NCBI GenBank assembly: GCA_964369685.1
Contig: CAYJFB010000011.1
Span: 11,382-75,381 of the forward strand
Length of the DNA stretch: 64,000 nucleotides
DNA from: Avidesulfovibrio sp964369685
Lineage (GTDB): Bacteria > Desulfobacterota > Desulfovibrionia > Desulfovibrionales > Desulfovibrionaceae
Direction: 5' to 3'
The notes under the pieces: generated by a model
Seen by the model: the letters and a program-made list of their open reading frames with translations, nothing else
What the model was told of the DNA's origin: nothing
Database searches by the model: none
Position numbers and translations under genes: made by a program
Shown: positions 53,446 to 61,743 of the stretch, piece after piece
Layout: the number at the start of each line of letters is the position of its first letter
How positions within the stretch are numbered: the first letter of the stretch is position 1

Positions 53446-56031
53446 ATGTCTGAAAATGTGCATATTGTGCCGCACATGCATTGGGATCGCGAGTGGTATT
53501 TCACAACTGAGGAATCACGAATTCTGTTACTCAACAATATGGAAGAAGTCATGACTCGTTTAGAAAATGACGCAAACTATCCATATTATGTTTTAGATGG
53601 ACAAACAGCGATTTTAGAAGATTATTTTGATGTTAAACCTGAAAATCGCGAACGTGTGAAAAAATTGGCGCAAGCGGGTAAATTGATTATCGGTCCTTGG
53701 TATATTCAAACCGATGAAATGGTTGTCGGCGCAGAATCAATTGTACGAAATTTGTTGTATGGTTTAAAAGACAGCACAGAATTGGCTGATCCGATGATGA
53801 TCGGCTATTTGCCTGATTCTTTTGGTCAAAGTGAAAAGTTACCACAAATTTTAAATGGTTTTGGCATTAAACGGGCTATTTTCTGGCGTGGTGCTTCAGA
53901 AAGACACGGTACAACAAAACATACCTTTTATTGGGAATCTCTTTCAACAGGAAAAGTATTGGTTCATCTCATGCCTTTGGGTTATGCGATTGGAAAATAC
54001 CTTCCTGTTGAAGAAGAAGCGCTACGAAAAAGAATGAGTAAATACATGCCTGTACTGGAGCGCGGTGCTGTAAATAACGCCATTTTGATTGGTAACGGAC
54101 ACGATCAAATGCCCATCCAGCAAGATATTTATGATGTTATGACAACATTGAAAAAAATCTATCCCAAAAAGAACTTTTTTCTCAGTAAATATGAAAATGT
54201 TTTTGATGAAATTGAACAAGCACCACAATTAGATACGATTCAAGGCGAACTGTTGGACGGAAAATACATGCGTGTGCACAGAAGCATTTTTTCCTCTCGG
54301 GCTGATTTAAAAGCAAGCAACACACGCATTGAAAACAAAATTACAAATATTCTTGAACCAATAGCCTCGCTTGCATACAATTTTGGTGAAACATACCATG
54401 AAGGCTTGATGGAAGCGATTTGGAAAGAATTGCTGAAAAATCATGCGCACGATTCGATCGGCTGTTGTTGTTCGGACAAAGTCCATAAAGACATCGAAAA
54501 CAGGTTTTATCTGGCAGAAAATAAAATTGATGAATTGACACAATTCTATAAAAGAAAAATCGTTGATGCGATGCCCTTGGATATAGCCTTAGACAAACTC
54601 GTCGCATTTAATTTGTTACCATATACAAGAGAAGGCGTTATTGAAGGCGAAATCATCACCAAAATGAAAAATTTTATATTGGTTGATGAACACGGTATCT
54701 CTTATCCGTATGAAGTGTTGGCAACAGAAGTTGTCGACGCGGGATTGATTGATCGTCAAATTGTACATTATGGCGACTATGATCCTTTTGTAAAATATAC
54801 GTTGACCTTATATGACACGCTGCCAAGTATGGGGTATAAAGCCTATATGATCAGCGAAACAGAAGGCCAAGCGGTACTGACAGCAACAACAAAGAACAGA
54901 GCTGAAAACGAATTTTATACAATCACCGTCAACGCAAATGGCTCTTTAGAAATTTTAGACAAACAAAGTGGTATAACCTATCACGATGTGTTGTTGATTG
55001 AAGACGGCAGTGACGATGGCGACGGTTATGACTTTTCTCCGTTAGCCGATGATTTTGTACTCACGTCCAAAAACGTTATCGCAACGTCCAATATTACAGC
55101 AACAAAACATAAAACAGTCATCAACATTGCCTTTAATATGGCTGTACCCAAAAATTTAGACAGCAGAAAAGCTAAAAAAATCGACGGACAATTGCGTATT
55201 GCCTATGAGGTAACACTATATAAAAACAGTACAATTATTGATGTACAAGTAACCATTGATAATCAAGTTAAAGATCACAGAATTCGCATGTTGGTACCAC
55301 AATCTATGGGTGCGGCGTTTTCTCTTGCCGACAATCAATTCGGTGAAATCAGACGCAATGTGTATGACAGTGCCATGGATGTGTGGGAAAAAGAAAAGTG
55401 GGATGAAAGACCCGACTCCATTTACCCTATGCTTTCATATGTCGCGACAGATATTGAAAACGGTTTGGCTGTTTTGACAAATTCTGTTCGTGAATATGAA
55501 ATTATCGGTGAAAAATATGACACCATTGCCATTACCATCTTACGCGGAGTGGGTGTGCTTGGTAAAGAGGAATTGTTGCGCCGTCCCGGCAGACCTTCAG
55601 GCATAAAAATGCCGACTCCCGACTCCCAACTGCTGGGTATACACACCTTTGCTTTGGCATTGACTCGCAAAGAAGCTCATATGTCAAAAGTGGCAAAAGA
55701 ATACACAACACCGATCGTTGTATATAATAAAATGCCTCATAATGCCATGAAACTCAATCCATCACACTATACAACACCGTACAGCTACAGTTTTTTACAC
55801 GAAACAAGCAAAGATTTTGTTGTAACCGCATTTAAAAAAGCACAAGACAAAGAAGGCTTTATTCTTCGAGGTTTTCAAGCCAAAGAAGACAACATGCAAA
55901 TAACACTGCATCTAAAAAATAAGACCCTCATGGCAGAAACAAACCTTAATGAACAAACAACACTCGTACCCCAAGAAACAGAACCGCTTTTCATTGCAAA
56001 AAACGTTGTAAAAACATACTTAATACGATAA
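53446..56031 (+). CDS. mngB: GH38 alpha-mannosidase, probable 6-phospho-mannosylglycerate hydrolase
   Basis: 861 residues, about the length of E. coli MngB. HIVPHMHWDREWYF carries the zinc ligands His10, His12 and Asp14... with the HWDREW motif, and GYLPDSFGQ holds the nucleophile Asp123. AHDSIGCCCSDKVHKDI gives a further zinc-site His/Asp. Beta-rich C-terminal domains follow. No signal peptide, so it acts inside the cell on the phosphorylated product of the PTS, giving mannose-6-phosphate and glycerate. AAAAGGAAGG precedes the ATG; 41 bases after the PTS gene. Confidence 0.92.
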   Translation: MSENVHIVPHMHWDREWYFTTEESRILLLNNMEEVMTRLENDANYPYYVLDGQTAILEDYFDVKPENRERVKKLAQAGKLIIGPWYIQTDEMVVGAESIVRNLLYGLKDSTELADPMMIGYLPDSFGQSEKLPQILNGFGIKRAIFWRGASERHGTTKHTFYWESLSTGKVLVHLMPLGYAIGKYLPVEEEALRKRMSKYMPVLERGAVNNAILIGNGHDQMPIQQDIYDVMTTLKKIYPKKNFFLSKYENVFDEIEQAPQLDTIQGELLDGKYMRVHRSIFSSRADLKASNTRIENKITNILEPIASLAYNFGETYHEGLMEAIWKELLKNHAHDSIGCCCSDKVHKDIENRFYLAENKIDELTQFYKRKIVDAMPLDIALDKLVAFNLLPYTREGVIEGEIITKMKNFILVDEHGISYPYEVLATEVVDAGLIDRQIVHYGDYDPFVKYTLTLYDTLPSMGYKAYMISETEGQAVLTATTKNRAENEFYTITVNANGSLEILDKQSGITYHDVLLIEDGSDDGDGYDFSPLADDFVLTSKNVIATSNITATKHKTVINIAFNMAVPKNLDSRKAKKIDGQLRIAYEVTLYKNSTIIDVQVTIDNQVKDHRIRMLVPQSMGAAFSLADNQFGEIRRNVYDSAMDVWEKEKWDERPDSIYPMLSYVATDIENGLAVLTNSVREYEIIGEKYDTIAITILRGVGVLGKEELLRRPGRPSGIKMPTPDSQLLGIHTFALALTRKEAHMSKVAKEYTTPIVVYNKMPHNAMKLNPSHYTTPYSYSFLHETSKDFVVTAFKKAQDKEGFILRGFQAKEDNMQITLHLKNKTLMAETNLNEQTTLVPQETEPLFIAKNVVKTYLIR

Positions 56032-56057
56032 AATGTATTAAAAGAGGAGATAGCATT

Positions 56058-57041
56058 ATGAAATGGTTTGCCCTCACTTTTATATCAACTTTATTTCTCA
56101 TGATTCCTTGTATGAGCACAGCTTCGGCAGAATATCCTACAGAACCGATAACCATCATAACCATGTGGAATCCCGGCGGTGGAGCTGATGTTTCTATGCG
56201 TCTTCTCGCAAAGACTGTACAAGAAGAATTCTCAAAGCCGATTGTAGTTGTAAATAAACAAGGTGCTGGCGGTGCTGCAGGCACAACTATCGCTTTGAAA
56301 GCCAAACCCGATGGACACACCTTGCTTAATGCTCGTGTTGCCAATGGTGCCATCCTCCCTACTTTAAAAAAAGGCCTTGAATATACATGGGATGATTTTG
56401 TTTTCCTTGGACTGCTTGATGTTAATCCGCTTGTTTTTGTCGTAAACAAAAATTCTCCATATAAAACTCTAAACGACCTTGCAGAAGCAATAAAAGCAAC
56501 CCCCGGCAAAGTTGTATTTTGTCATTCAGGTGAACGGAATATATCAGCACTTGTCGTCTTTGCGCTTTTGCGTGAACTTGGTTTAGGGAAAGATGGTATT
56601 GTAGGTGTTCCCTTTCCTAATGACGGCGCCGGTAAAAAAGCTCTCCTTGCAGGAGAAGTCCAAGCAGGTGCACTCAATTTTCCTACAGTGTATGACCAAC
56701 TTGGAGAGGACGGAAATTTTCGTGCTTTAGCTGTGACAACACCTGAACGCTTGGCAAATTACCCGCATATACCTACTGTACGTGAAGCTGGGTTTCCTGA
56801 ACTGGAAAATTTGTTGTCATGGAATGCTTTGTATGGCGTAAAAGGTATGCCGCAACAAGCTGTTGATAAATGGGTAACTGTACTGTCTACGCTTAAGTCA
56901 AATCAAGAATGGCTAGAATCAGTAAAAGCAGTGGGCTCCAATCCTTATGTGCTATCTCCTGAGAAAACCAAGAAATTTGTATCCGATCAAGTAAACAAAT
57001 TTAACGAACTTGGTCAGGCTTTCATGCTCATTGAAGAATAA
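56058..57041 (+). CDS. Tripartite tricarboxylate transporter substrate-binding protein (Bug/TctC family)
   Basis: 327 residues with a signal peptide (1-24, cut near SASA-E). YPTEPITIITMWNPGGGADVS is the family start, then VVVNKQGAGGAAGT and a long binding-protein fold ending near residue 320. Such proteins bind carboxylates in the periplasm and feed TctAB, but no TctA or TctB gene is here. It starts 26 bases after mngB with AGAGGAG before it, so it is probably in the same transcript. Confidence 0.93.
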   Translation: MKWFALTFISTLFLMIPCMSTASAEYPTEPITIITMWNPGGGADVSMRLLAKTVQEEFSKPIVVVNKQGAGGAAGTTIALKAKPDGHTLLNARVANGAILPTLKKGLEYTWDDFVFLGLLDVNPLVFVVNKNSPYKTLNDLAEAIKATPGKVVFCHSGERNISALVVFALLRELGLGKDGIVGVPFPNDGAGKKALLAGEVQAGALNFPTVYDQLGEDGNFRALAVTTPERLANYPHIPTVREAGFPELENLLSWNALYGVKGMPQQAVDKWVTVLSTLKSNQEWLESVKAVGSNPYVLSPEKTKKFVSDQVNKFNELGQAFMLIEE

Positions 57042-57130
57042 ACACATACTTTTTTCTAGATATACTCCTTTTTTTACCTCCCTTTCCTTTCTCTGGGAGA
57101 GACCTTTTTTAGATTGACTTTTCTTTTTTC

Positions 57131-57198
57131 AGGGGGAGCTAAGCCTTACAAGACATAGCCTCCCCCTTCCTGAAGAACAATGATGCCATGGCATCATT
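57131..57198 (+). repeat. T-tract/G-hairpin element after the Bug protein gene, with a perfect palindrome
   Basis: A T/C tract (57118-57130) leads into AGGGGGAG (57131-57138) pairing with CTCCCCCTT (57160-57168). The enclosed GCTAAGCCTTACAAGACA resembles the copy after the nhaD-like gene. Ten bases later AATGATGCCATGGCATCATT (57179-57198) is a perfect 20-base palindrome. A smaller hairpin with T run lies before it (about 57094-57111). Confidence 0.65.
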
Positions 57199-57322
57199 AA
57201 TGGAATTTATTGAACAATTTCAAATAGTTGGTCAGGTCATGTATGGCTATATATTATAAAAATCGTGCAATGCGGACATAAAATGATGAAACACTTATAT
57301 CAAAAAAACCAATAAAAACATG

Positions 57323-58429
57323 TTATTGATTTATTTGTTCAGTTAATTCAAGCATTTTAAGCTCTAACTGACTGTTTCTAAAAGGTGTCATTTCAATCGC
57401 AGGCAGAGACATCAGAGCGTTGTAAGCAGAAAGATTTTCATCCATCGATTGATAAAGACTGTGTGCCAAGTTTACCGTTTTATATGTGTTTTCAGCATGA
57501 AGCAAAATTTGATTGATTTGTTTTTGTTGATGCTGAATTCTACCTTTTTGTTGACGAAGCATCGTTCGATAGATACCAATGGCTTCATTTGTTAACAGTT
57601 GAGCATCTAAGTTGCTTTGGTAAGTTTTATTTGTCTTCACAAGTTTTTTTGTTTTTTGAATAAGCAAGGTGTTTTCTGCTTGAATGGCTTCTAATTTTGG
57701 TAAGTATTTTGCATCAATATGTTCAATAAACCGTTGTAATTGTCTATAATATGCCTTTGTACTTAACCAAAAAAGACCATAATATTTTCTGGCAATGTGA
57801 ATGTTTTCATCTTCTGTTTTGAGGGTTTGTTGCAAGCTGGCAATAATATTATGAACACTTTTTAAGACAGCGATGGTATCCACAAAATCATTACCAGTCA
57901 CTGTTTTCAACAGGCTTTCGGCCTCTTCTTGACTCAGATTAACGCCATTTTGTTGCAAAAAGAATATAATTTTTTGTCTATTTGCTGTAATTGTTATATT
58001 GTTTTCTTCTTTTTCTTGGCGCAGTTGTGCTATATTTTTTGTTATATCATCTTGTGTTTTTTTCCATATTTCATAAAACTTTTTATTTGTTTCTGCTCCT
58101 TGTTGGGTAATAAGCAATTTTGCAATTTCTTCAGAAATATTTTTATTTTTTTTCGTTAAGGATTCTATATTTTTTTTCAAATCTACAACTTGATTGTTTG
58201 CCAGTAACAAAAGAACATCGTCCAAAAAGATATTCATTTCTTGGTTAATTTCTGCTTTTGTCTCGGAAAGAATAGAGATGAAAGAATCTCTTGGGGCTTT
58301 ATCATATTTTTCTGATAATTGTAAAAAGTCGTCTACTTCTTCATAAACGTCTATAAAATATTCATTAGCAGTGGCATCATGTGGTGTAACAAACAATAAA
58401 AAAAATATCATACTGACTTGCAAGAACAT
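57323..58429 (-). CDS. Exported coiled-coil protein of unknown function
   Basis: 368 residues from the ATG at 58429 (TTGGAG before it). A signal peptide (MFLQVSMIFFLLFV, cut near residue 20) is followed by long helical stretches rich in Gln, Lys, Glu and Asn, with heptad-like spacing at about 60-150 and 195-320. No membrane segment after the signal and no enzyme motif. It could be the periplasmic N-terminal part of a mechanosensitive channel split off from its pore, since KefA/MscK-type sensors are similar coiled coils, but I cannot show this. It stands alone. Confidence 0.7.
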   Translation of the reverse strand: MFLQVSMIFFLLFVTPHDATANEYFIDVYEEVDDFLQLSEKYDKAPRDSFISILSETKAEINQEMNIFLDDVLLLLANNQVVDLKKNIESLTKKNKNISEEIAKLLITQQGAETNKKFYEIWKKTQDDITKNIAQLRQEKEENNITITANRQKIIFFLQQNGVNLSQEEAESLLKTVTGNDFVDTIAVLKSVHNIIASLQQTLKTEDENIHIARKYYGLFWLSTKAYYRQLQRFIEHIDAKYLPKLEAIQAENTLLIQKTKKLVKTNKTYQSNLDAQLLTNEAIGIYRTMLRQQKGRIQHQQKQINQILLHAENTYKTVNLAHSLYQSMDENLSAYNALMSLPAIEMTPFRNSQLELKMLELTEQINQ

Positions 58430-58570
58430 ACAAACTCCAAATAGCAATTATTTTGTTGTTTATCAGTGACGATTAACATGTGTGTCATAGACATTATATT
58501 CAAAATACAAGAAAAGCAATAGGTTAATTATAGAGTTCAATCTTTCGATGTTACGAATCTTTAAATATTC

Positions 58571-58764
58571 CTCTAGGACGTGTTCACATTAAAAACACAT
58601 CAAAAATCATCGCTGTGATAATAATGGCAAGAGAATGCTTTCTGTCGATTTCGTACAGTATAGCCAAGAATTTCAGCAAGTTGACTTTGACTTACCGTCT
58701 TTGAAAGATATGCCTCAACAATAAGCCGACGTGTTTCTGAAGAGTTTTTTAAATGTTTTCTCAT
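58571..58764 (-). pseudogene. Transposase remnant (HTH start joined to a DDE-type 3' end)
   Basis: An ATG at 58764 starts RKHLKNSSETRRLIVEAYL and SQSQLAEILGYT, a helix-turn-helix of transposase type. The frame then shifts and reads YEIDRKHSLAIIITAMIF, DVFLM and stop (58584). This tail resembles the plus-strand remnant at 61429-61521 (about 80% identical over some 57 bases, including the end TTAATGTGAACACGTCCT). The middle of the gene is lost. Confidence 0.55.
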
Positions 58765-59132
58765 AGTTATCTCAGGCAAAAAAGTACAATTACATAAGAA
58801 AAAGTCAGTACGGAACTGCTCTAGCTTGTACTGAGTAGGAGATATTGACAAGATTATACACATTCTATATATAATATATATAATCTTCTGCTGATAATAA
58901 AATGAAGATAAGTCCCCTTACAAAAATACAATTGTAAAAACAGATAAAGGAATACTGGTATTATTTAAATAACTAACTCAACGTGTTAATAAAAAATATT
59001 GGAGGATTCTTGAGGCACAGATATAGAAAATTGTCAATAGAGACGTTTACGCGGTATAAGTTCGTATTATCTTAATCTGATATATGTAACCATGTTTTTT
59101 GTATACTTTTGAGCGCCTAATGGAGACAAGTA

Positions 59133-61310
59133 ATGAAAATCAGATCGAGTGTTTTTGTAGCCAATATTCTTGTAATTACTATGATTTTAATAACTTTTTA
59201 TTTACTTCTTCGAGCAAAAAACATCTTTGATGAGTCCCAAACAGTAGCAGAAAATAACAAATATCTTGCTTTGTTGGCTGCTGAGTTGGGAGAAAGCTCA
59301 AAAAAATTAACAGAATCTGTACGTCTATATGTAGCCAATAATGACATAAAATATAAAGAAATATACGATGACGTTGTAAATGTGCGTGCCGGTACAACTC
59401 CACGAGCGCGCGATGCTGTCATTGCTCCCGGGAAAAGAATTGCACTCCTTGATTTATTGTTAGAATATGGCATTTCCAATGAAGAATTTGCCTTACTCGA
59501 ACAAGCCAATAACCTTTCCGATGCGCTTATTGCCAGTGAAGTTGAAGCTATGAATGCCATGCAAGGCAAATTTAAAGACAGTAGAGGCAATTATACCGTT
59601 GAGGGTGAGCAAAACAAAACCTTGGCAATGAGTTTGGTTTTTGGTGATAATTATGAAAATGAATTAAGTAAGATTCAGCACCCGCTAAAACTTTTCCGAG
59701 AAAAATTGAATAGACGTACAACTGGCATAGAAAAAAATATTAAAAACGGATTCCAACCTGTGATCTATTTAGCTACCGTTTGCTTGGGTATAAGTGTTTT
59801 CTTGGCACTCATATCTTACTTCTTTGTTCATAAATTTATAGTCGTTCCCGTAGAAAGAATAACGGTCTTTGCAAAAAATATCGGTCACGGAAATCTACAA
59901 GCGTCTTTAAATATGAATCGCAAAGATGAAATAGGGCAAATGGCCAATGCTCTGCGTCAAATTCCGGAAACGCTTAATAATATCATCCATGAGTATGACC
60001 GGCTTTCAAACAAAATTGCCTTTGGTGAACTGGAAATAAGAGGTGTTGCAGAGCGATTTTCAGGTGATTTTGCTTATTTAATGCAAGGTACAAATGCCAT
60101 TTTAGATCGTTTTTGCATGTTGCTTGATAGGCTCCCCTCACCTGCTTTGATCTTGGACAAGCAAAAACGCATAGTTTATCTTAATGCCATATCAAAAGAA
60201 TTAGTCGGGACTCATGCTTATGGTAAAGTTGCTCCTGATGTATTTGCTGTTGAAGATGCGGGTACACCAGACGATGCCCTTGAAAAAGCTTTTAAAACTT
60301 TACAACCAAGTCTTGGCGAAACAAAATGTCACCTGAATACGCAAACTATGGATATAGTCTATACCGTCACACCCTTTTTTGATGTAGAGCAAAAGTTTTC
60401 TTGTATGCTCATCATAGTCAACGATGTGACCAGTCTTAAAAGTATACAAAACACAACTATAGAAGTTGCTCACCAAGTCACAGTCATTGCAAAACAAACA
60501 GCCTCCTCCGCCGAGGAACTGGCAACAAAAGTAGAACAAGTAAGCCATGGCGCAAACGAACAAAAAGAGCGCGTCATCAGTACCTCAGTCGCCATGGAAG
60601 AAATGAATGCCACTGTTATTGAGGTTTCACAAAACGCTGCCAAGGCACATATTCAAGCAGAAAAAACACAAGAGAAAGCTCGTGAAGGTGCAGGTCTTGT
60701 GGAAGAAGTGGTGGGTGCCATCGGTAATGTAAATACGGTGTCCTCTCAACTGTCAGAAAATATGAAATCTCTTGGTAAGCAAGCTGAAGATATCGGCAGT
60801 GTGATGAGCGTTATTTCTGACATTGCCGATCAAACAAACCTTCTTGCACTCAATGCTGCCATTGAAGCGGCGCGTGCAGGTGAAGCAGGACGCGGTTTTG
60901 CTGTAGTTGCTGATGAAGTCCGTAAGCTTGCCGAAAAAACCATGAGTGCCACTACGGAGGTAGGTAATAGCATACGCAATATTCAGCAATCCACTTCTGT
61001 CAATATTACACATTTTGATAAAGCCAGAGATCTTATCAACAGTGCTACGGAATTGGCAAATACATCAGGTCAAGCATTAGCAGAAATACGTAATTTGGCA
61101 GAAGATAATGCTGATCTCATTGCCGTTATCGCCACCGCCGCTGAAGAGCAATCTGCCACTTCAGAGGAAATCACTCTATCCGTCACTGAAGTCAATCATA
61201 TTGCTTCCACTATTGCAGAAGAAATGGAAACTGCCACCAAGGCAGTGCAGGAGCTGTCTGAATCTGCATCAAATTTACAAAAAAATTTGATAAAATTATC
61301 GTCTGCTTAA
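59133..61310 (+). CDS. Methyl-accepting chemotaxis protein (HAMP, PAS-like, MCP signal domain)
   Basis: 725 residues. Membrane segments at about 7-27 and 213-235 flank a helical-bundle periplasmic domain. HAMP follows (236-290), then a PAS-like segment (about 330-440, with PSPALILDKQKRIVYLNA). The signalling domain has the hairpin tip DIADQTNLLALNAAIEAARA near residue 563. It senses an unknown ligand and controls CheA/CheW. TGGAGAC precedes the ATG. The 269-base gap before it is AT-rich with no other feature. Confidence 0.95.
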   Translation: MKIRSSVFVANILVITMILITFYLLLRAKNIFDESQTVAENNKYLALLAAELGESSKKLTESVRLYVANNDIKYKEIYDDVVNVRAGTTPRARDAVIAPGKRIALLDLLLEYGISNEEFALLEQANNLSDALIASEVEAMNAMQGKFKDSRGNYTVEGEQNKTLAMSLVFGDNYENELSKIQHPLKLFREKLNRRTTGIEKNIKNGFQPVIYLATVCLGISVFLALISYFFVHKFIVVPVERITVFAKNIGHGNLQASLNMNRKDEIGQMANALRQIPETLNNIIHEYDRLSNKIAFGELEIRGVAERFSGDFAYLMQGTNAILDRFCMLLDRLPSPALILDKQKRIVYLNAISKELVGTHAYGKVAPDVFAVEDAGTPDDALEKAFKTLQPSLGETKCHLNTQTMDIVYTVTPFFDVEQKFSCMLIIVNDVTSLKSIQNTTIEVAHQVTVIAKQTASSAEELATKVEQVSHGANEQKERVISTSVAMEEMNATVIEVSQNAAKAHIQAEKTQEKAREGAGLVEEVVGAIGNVNTVSSQLSENMKSLGKQAEDIGSVMSVISDIADQTNLLALNAAIEAARAGEAGRGFAVVADEVRKLAEKTMSATTEVGNSIRNIQQSTSVNITHFDKARDLINSATELANTSGQALAEIRNLAEDNADLIAVIATAAEEQSATSEEITLSVTEVNHIASTIAEEMETATKAVQELSESASNLQKNLIKLSSA

Positions 61311-61337
61311 AAACTTTATAGTACCTTTTCTTTTTTT

Positions 61338-61356
61338 GGGGGAGTTAAACTCCCCC
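61338..61356 (+). repeat. T-tract/G-hairpin element after the first chemoreceptor gene
   Basis: GGGGGAGTTAAACTCCCCC is a perfect palindrome preceded by a T/C-rich tract (61325-61337), 28 bases after the stop. It belongs to the element family seen after fdhA, pyrD and others. No long second hairpin follows; a weak CAACGC/GCGTTG pairing is possible. Confidence 0.75.
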
Positions 61357-61428
61357 ACTTGGAGCCACGACAACGCACTTGGCAAACGACGTAATAGCGT
61401 TGAGCGGTATTTTTTATATATTAAGTAA

Positions 61429-61521
61429 TTTCGCAAAGTCTTTATCAGATATGATAAACTTGATTCCATCTATCTTGCAGTTATTACCACAGCCATGATT
61501 TTTGATGCACTTTTAATGTAA
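61429..61521 (+). pseudogene. 3' remnant of an IS5-like transposase gene
   Basis: FRKVFIRYDKLDSIYLAVIT followed by TAMIFDALLM and a stop resembles the usual end of IS5-family transposases (RYDKL, then a hydrophobic tail). A stop codon lies right before it in frame and nothing else of the gene is left. The sequence after the stop (ATGTAAACACACTCT) resembles the end of the remnant at 58571. Confidence 0.6.
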
Positions 61522-61743
61522 ACACACTCTCATTTTTGACACAAAATGCAATTTATGGCATTAGATTAAGAAAGAGATAAATGTTATACATCAGTGTTTT
61601 ATACGGATCCGGTTTGATGAACAATACTGTTGAGAAATTGCCGCTTAACGTGCACTCCATGTTTCTGTTGCAAGCTCTCACTTCTGTCAATTGTGCAGGA
61701 AACTTGTAGAAGAATTTTTTACTTTATCTTAAAGGTGTTTATT

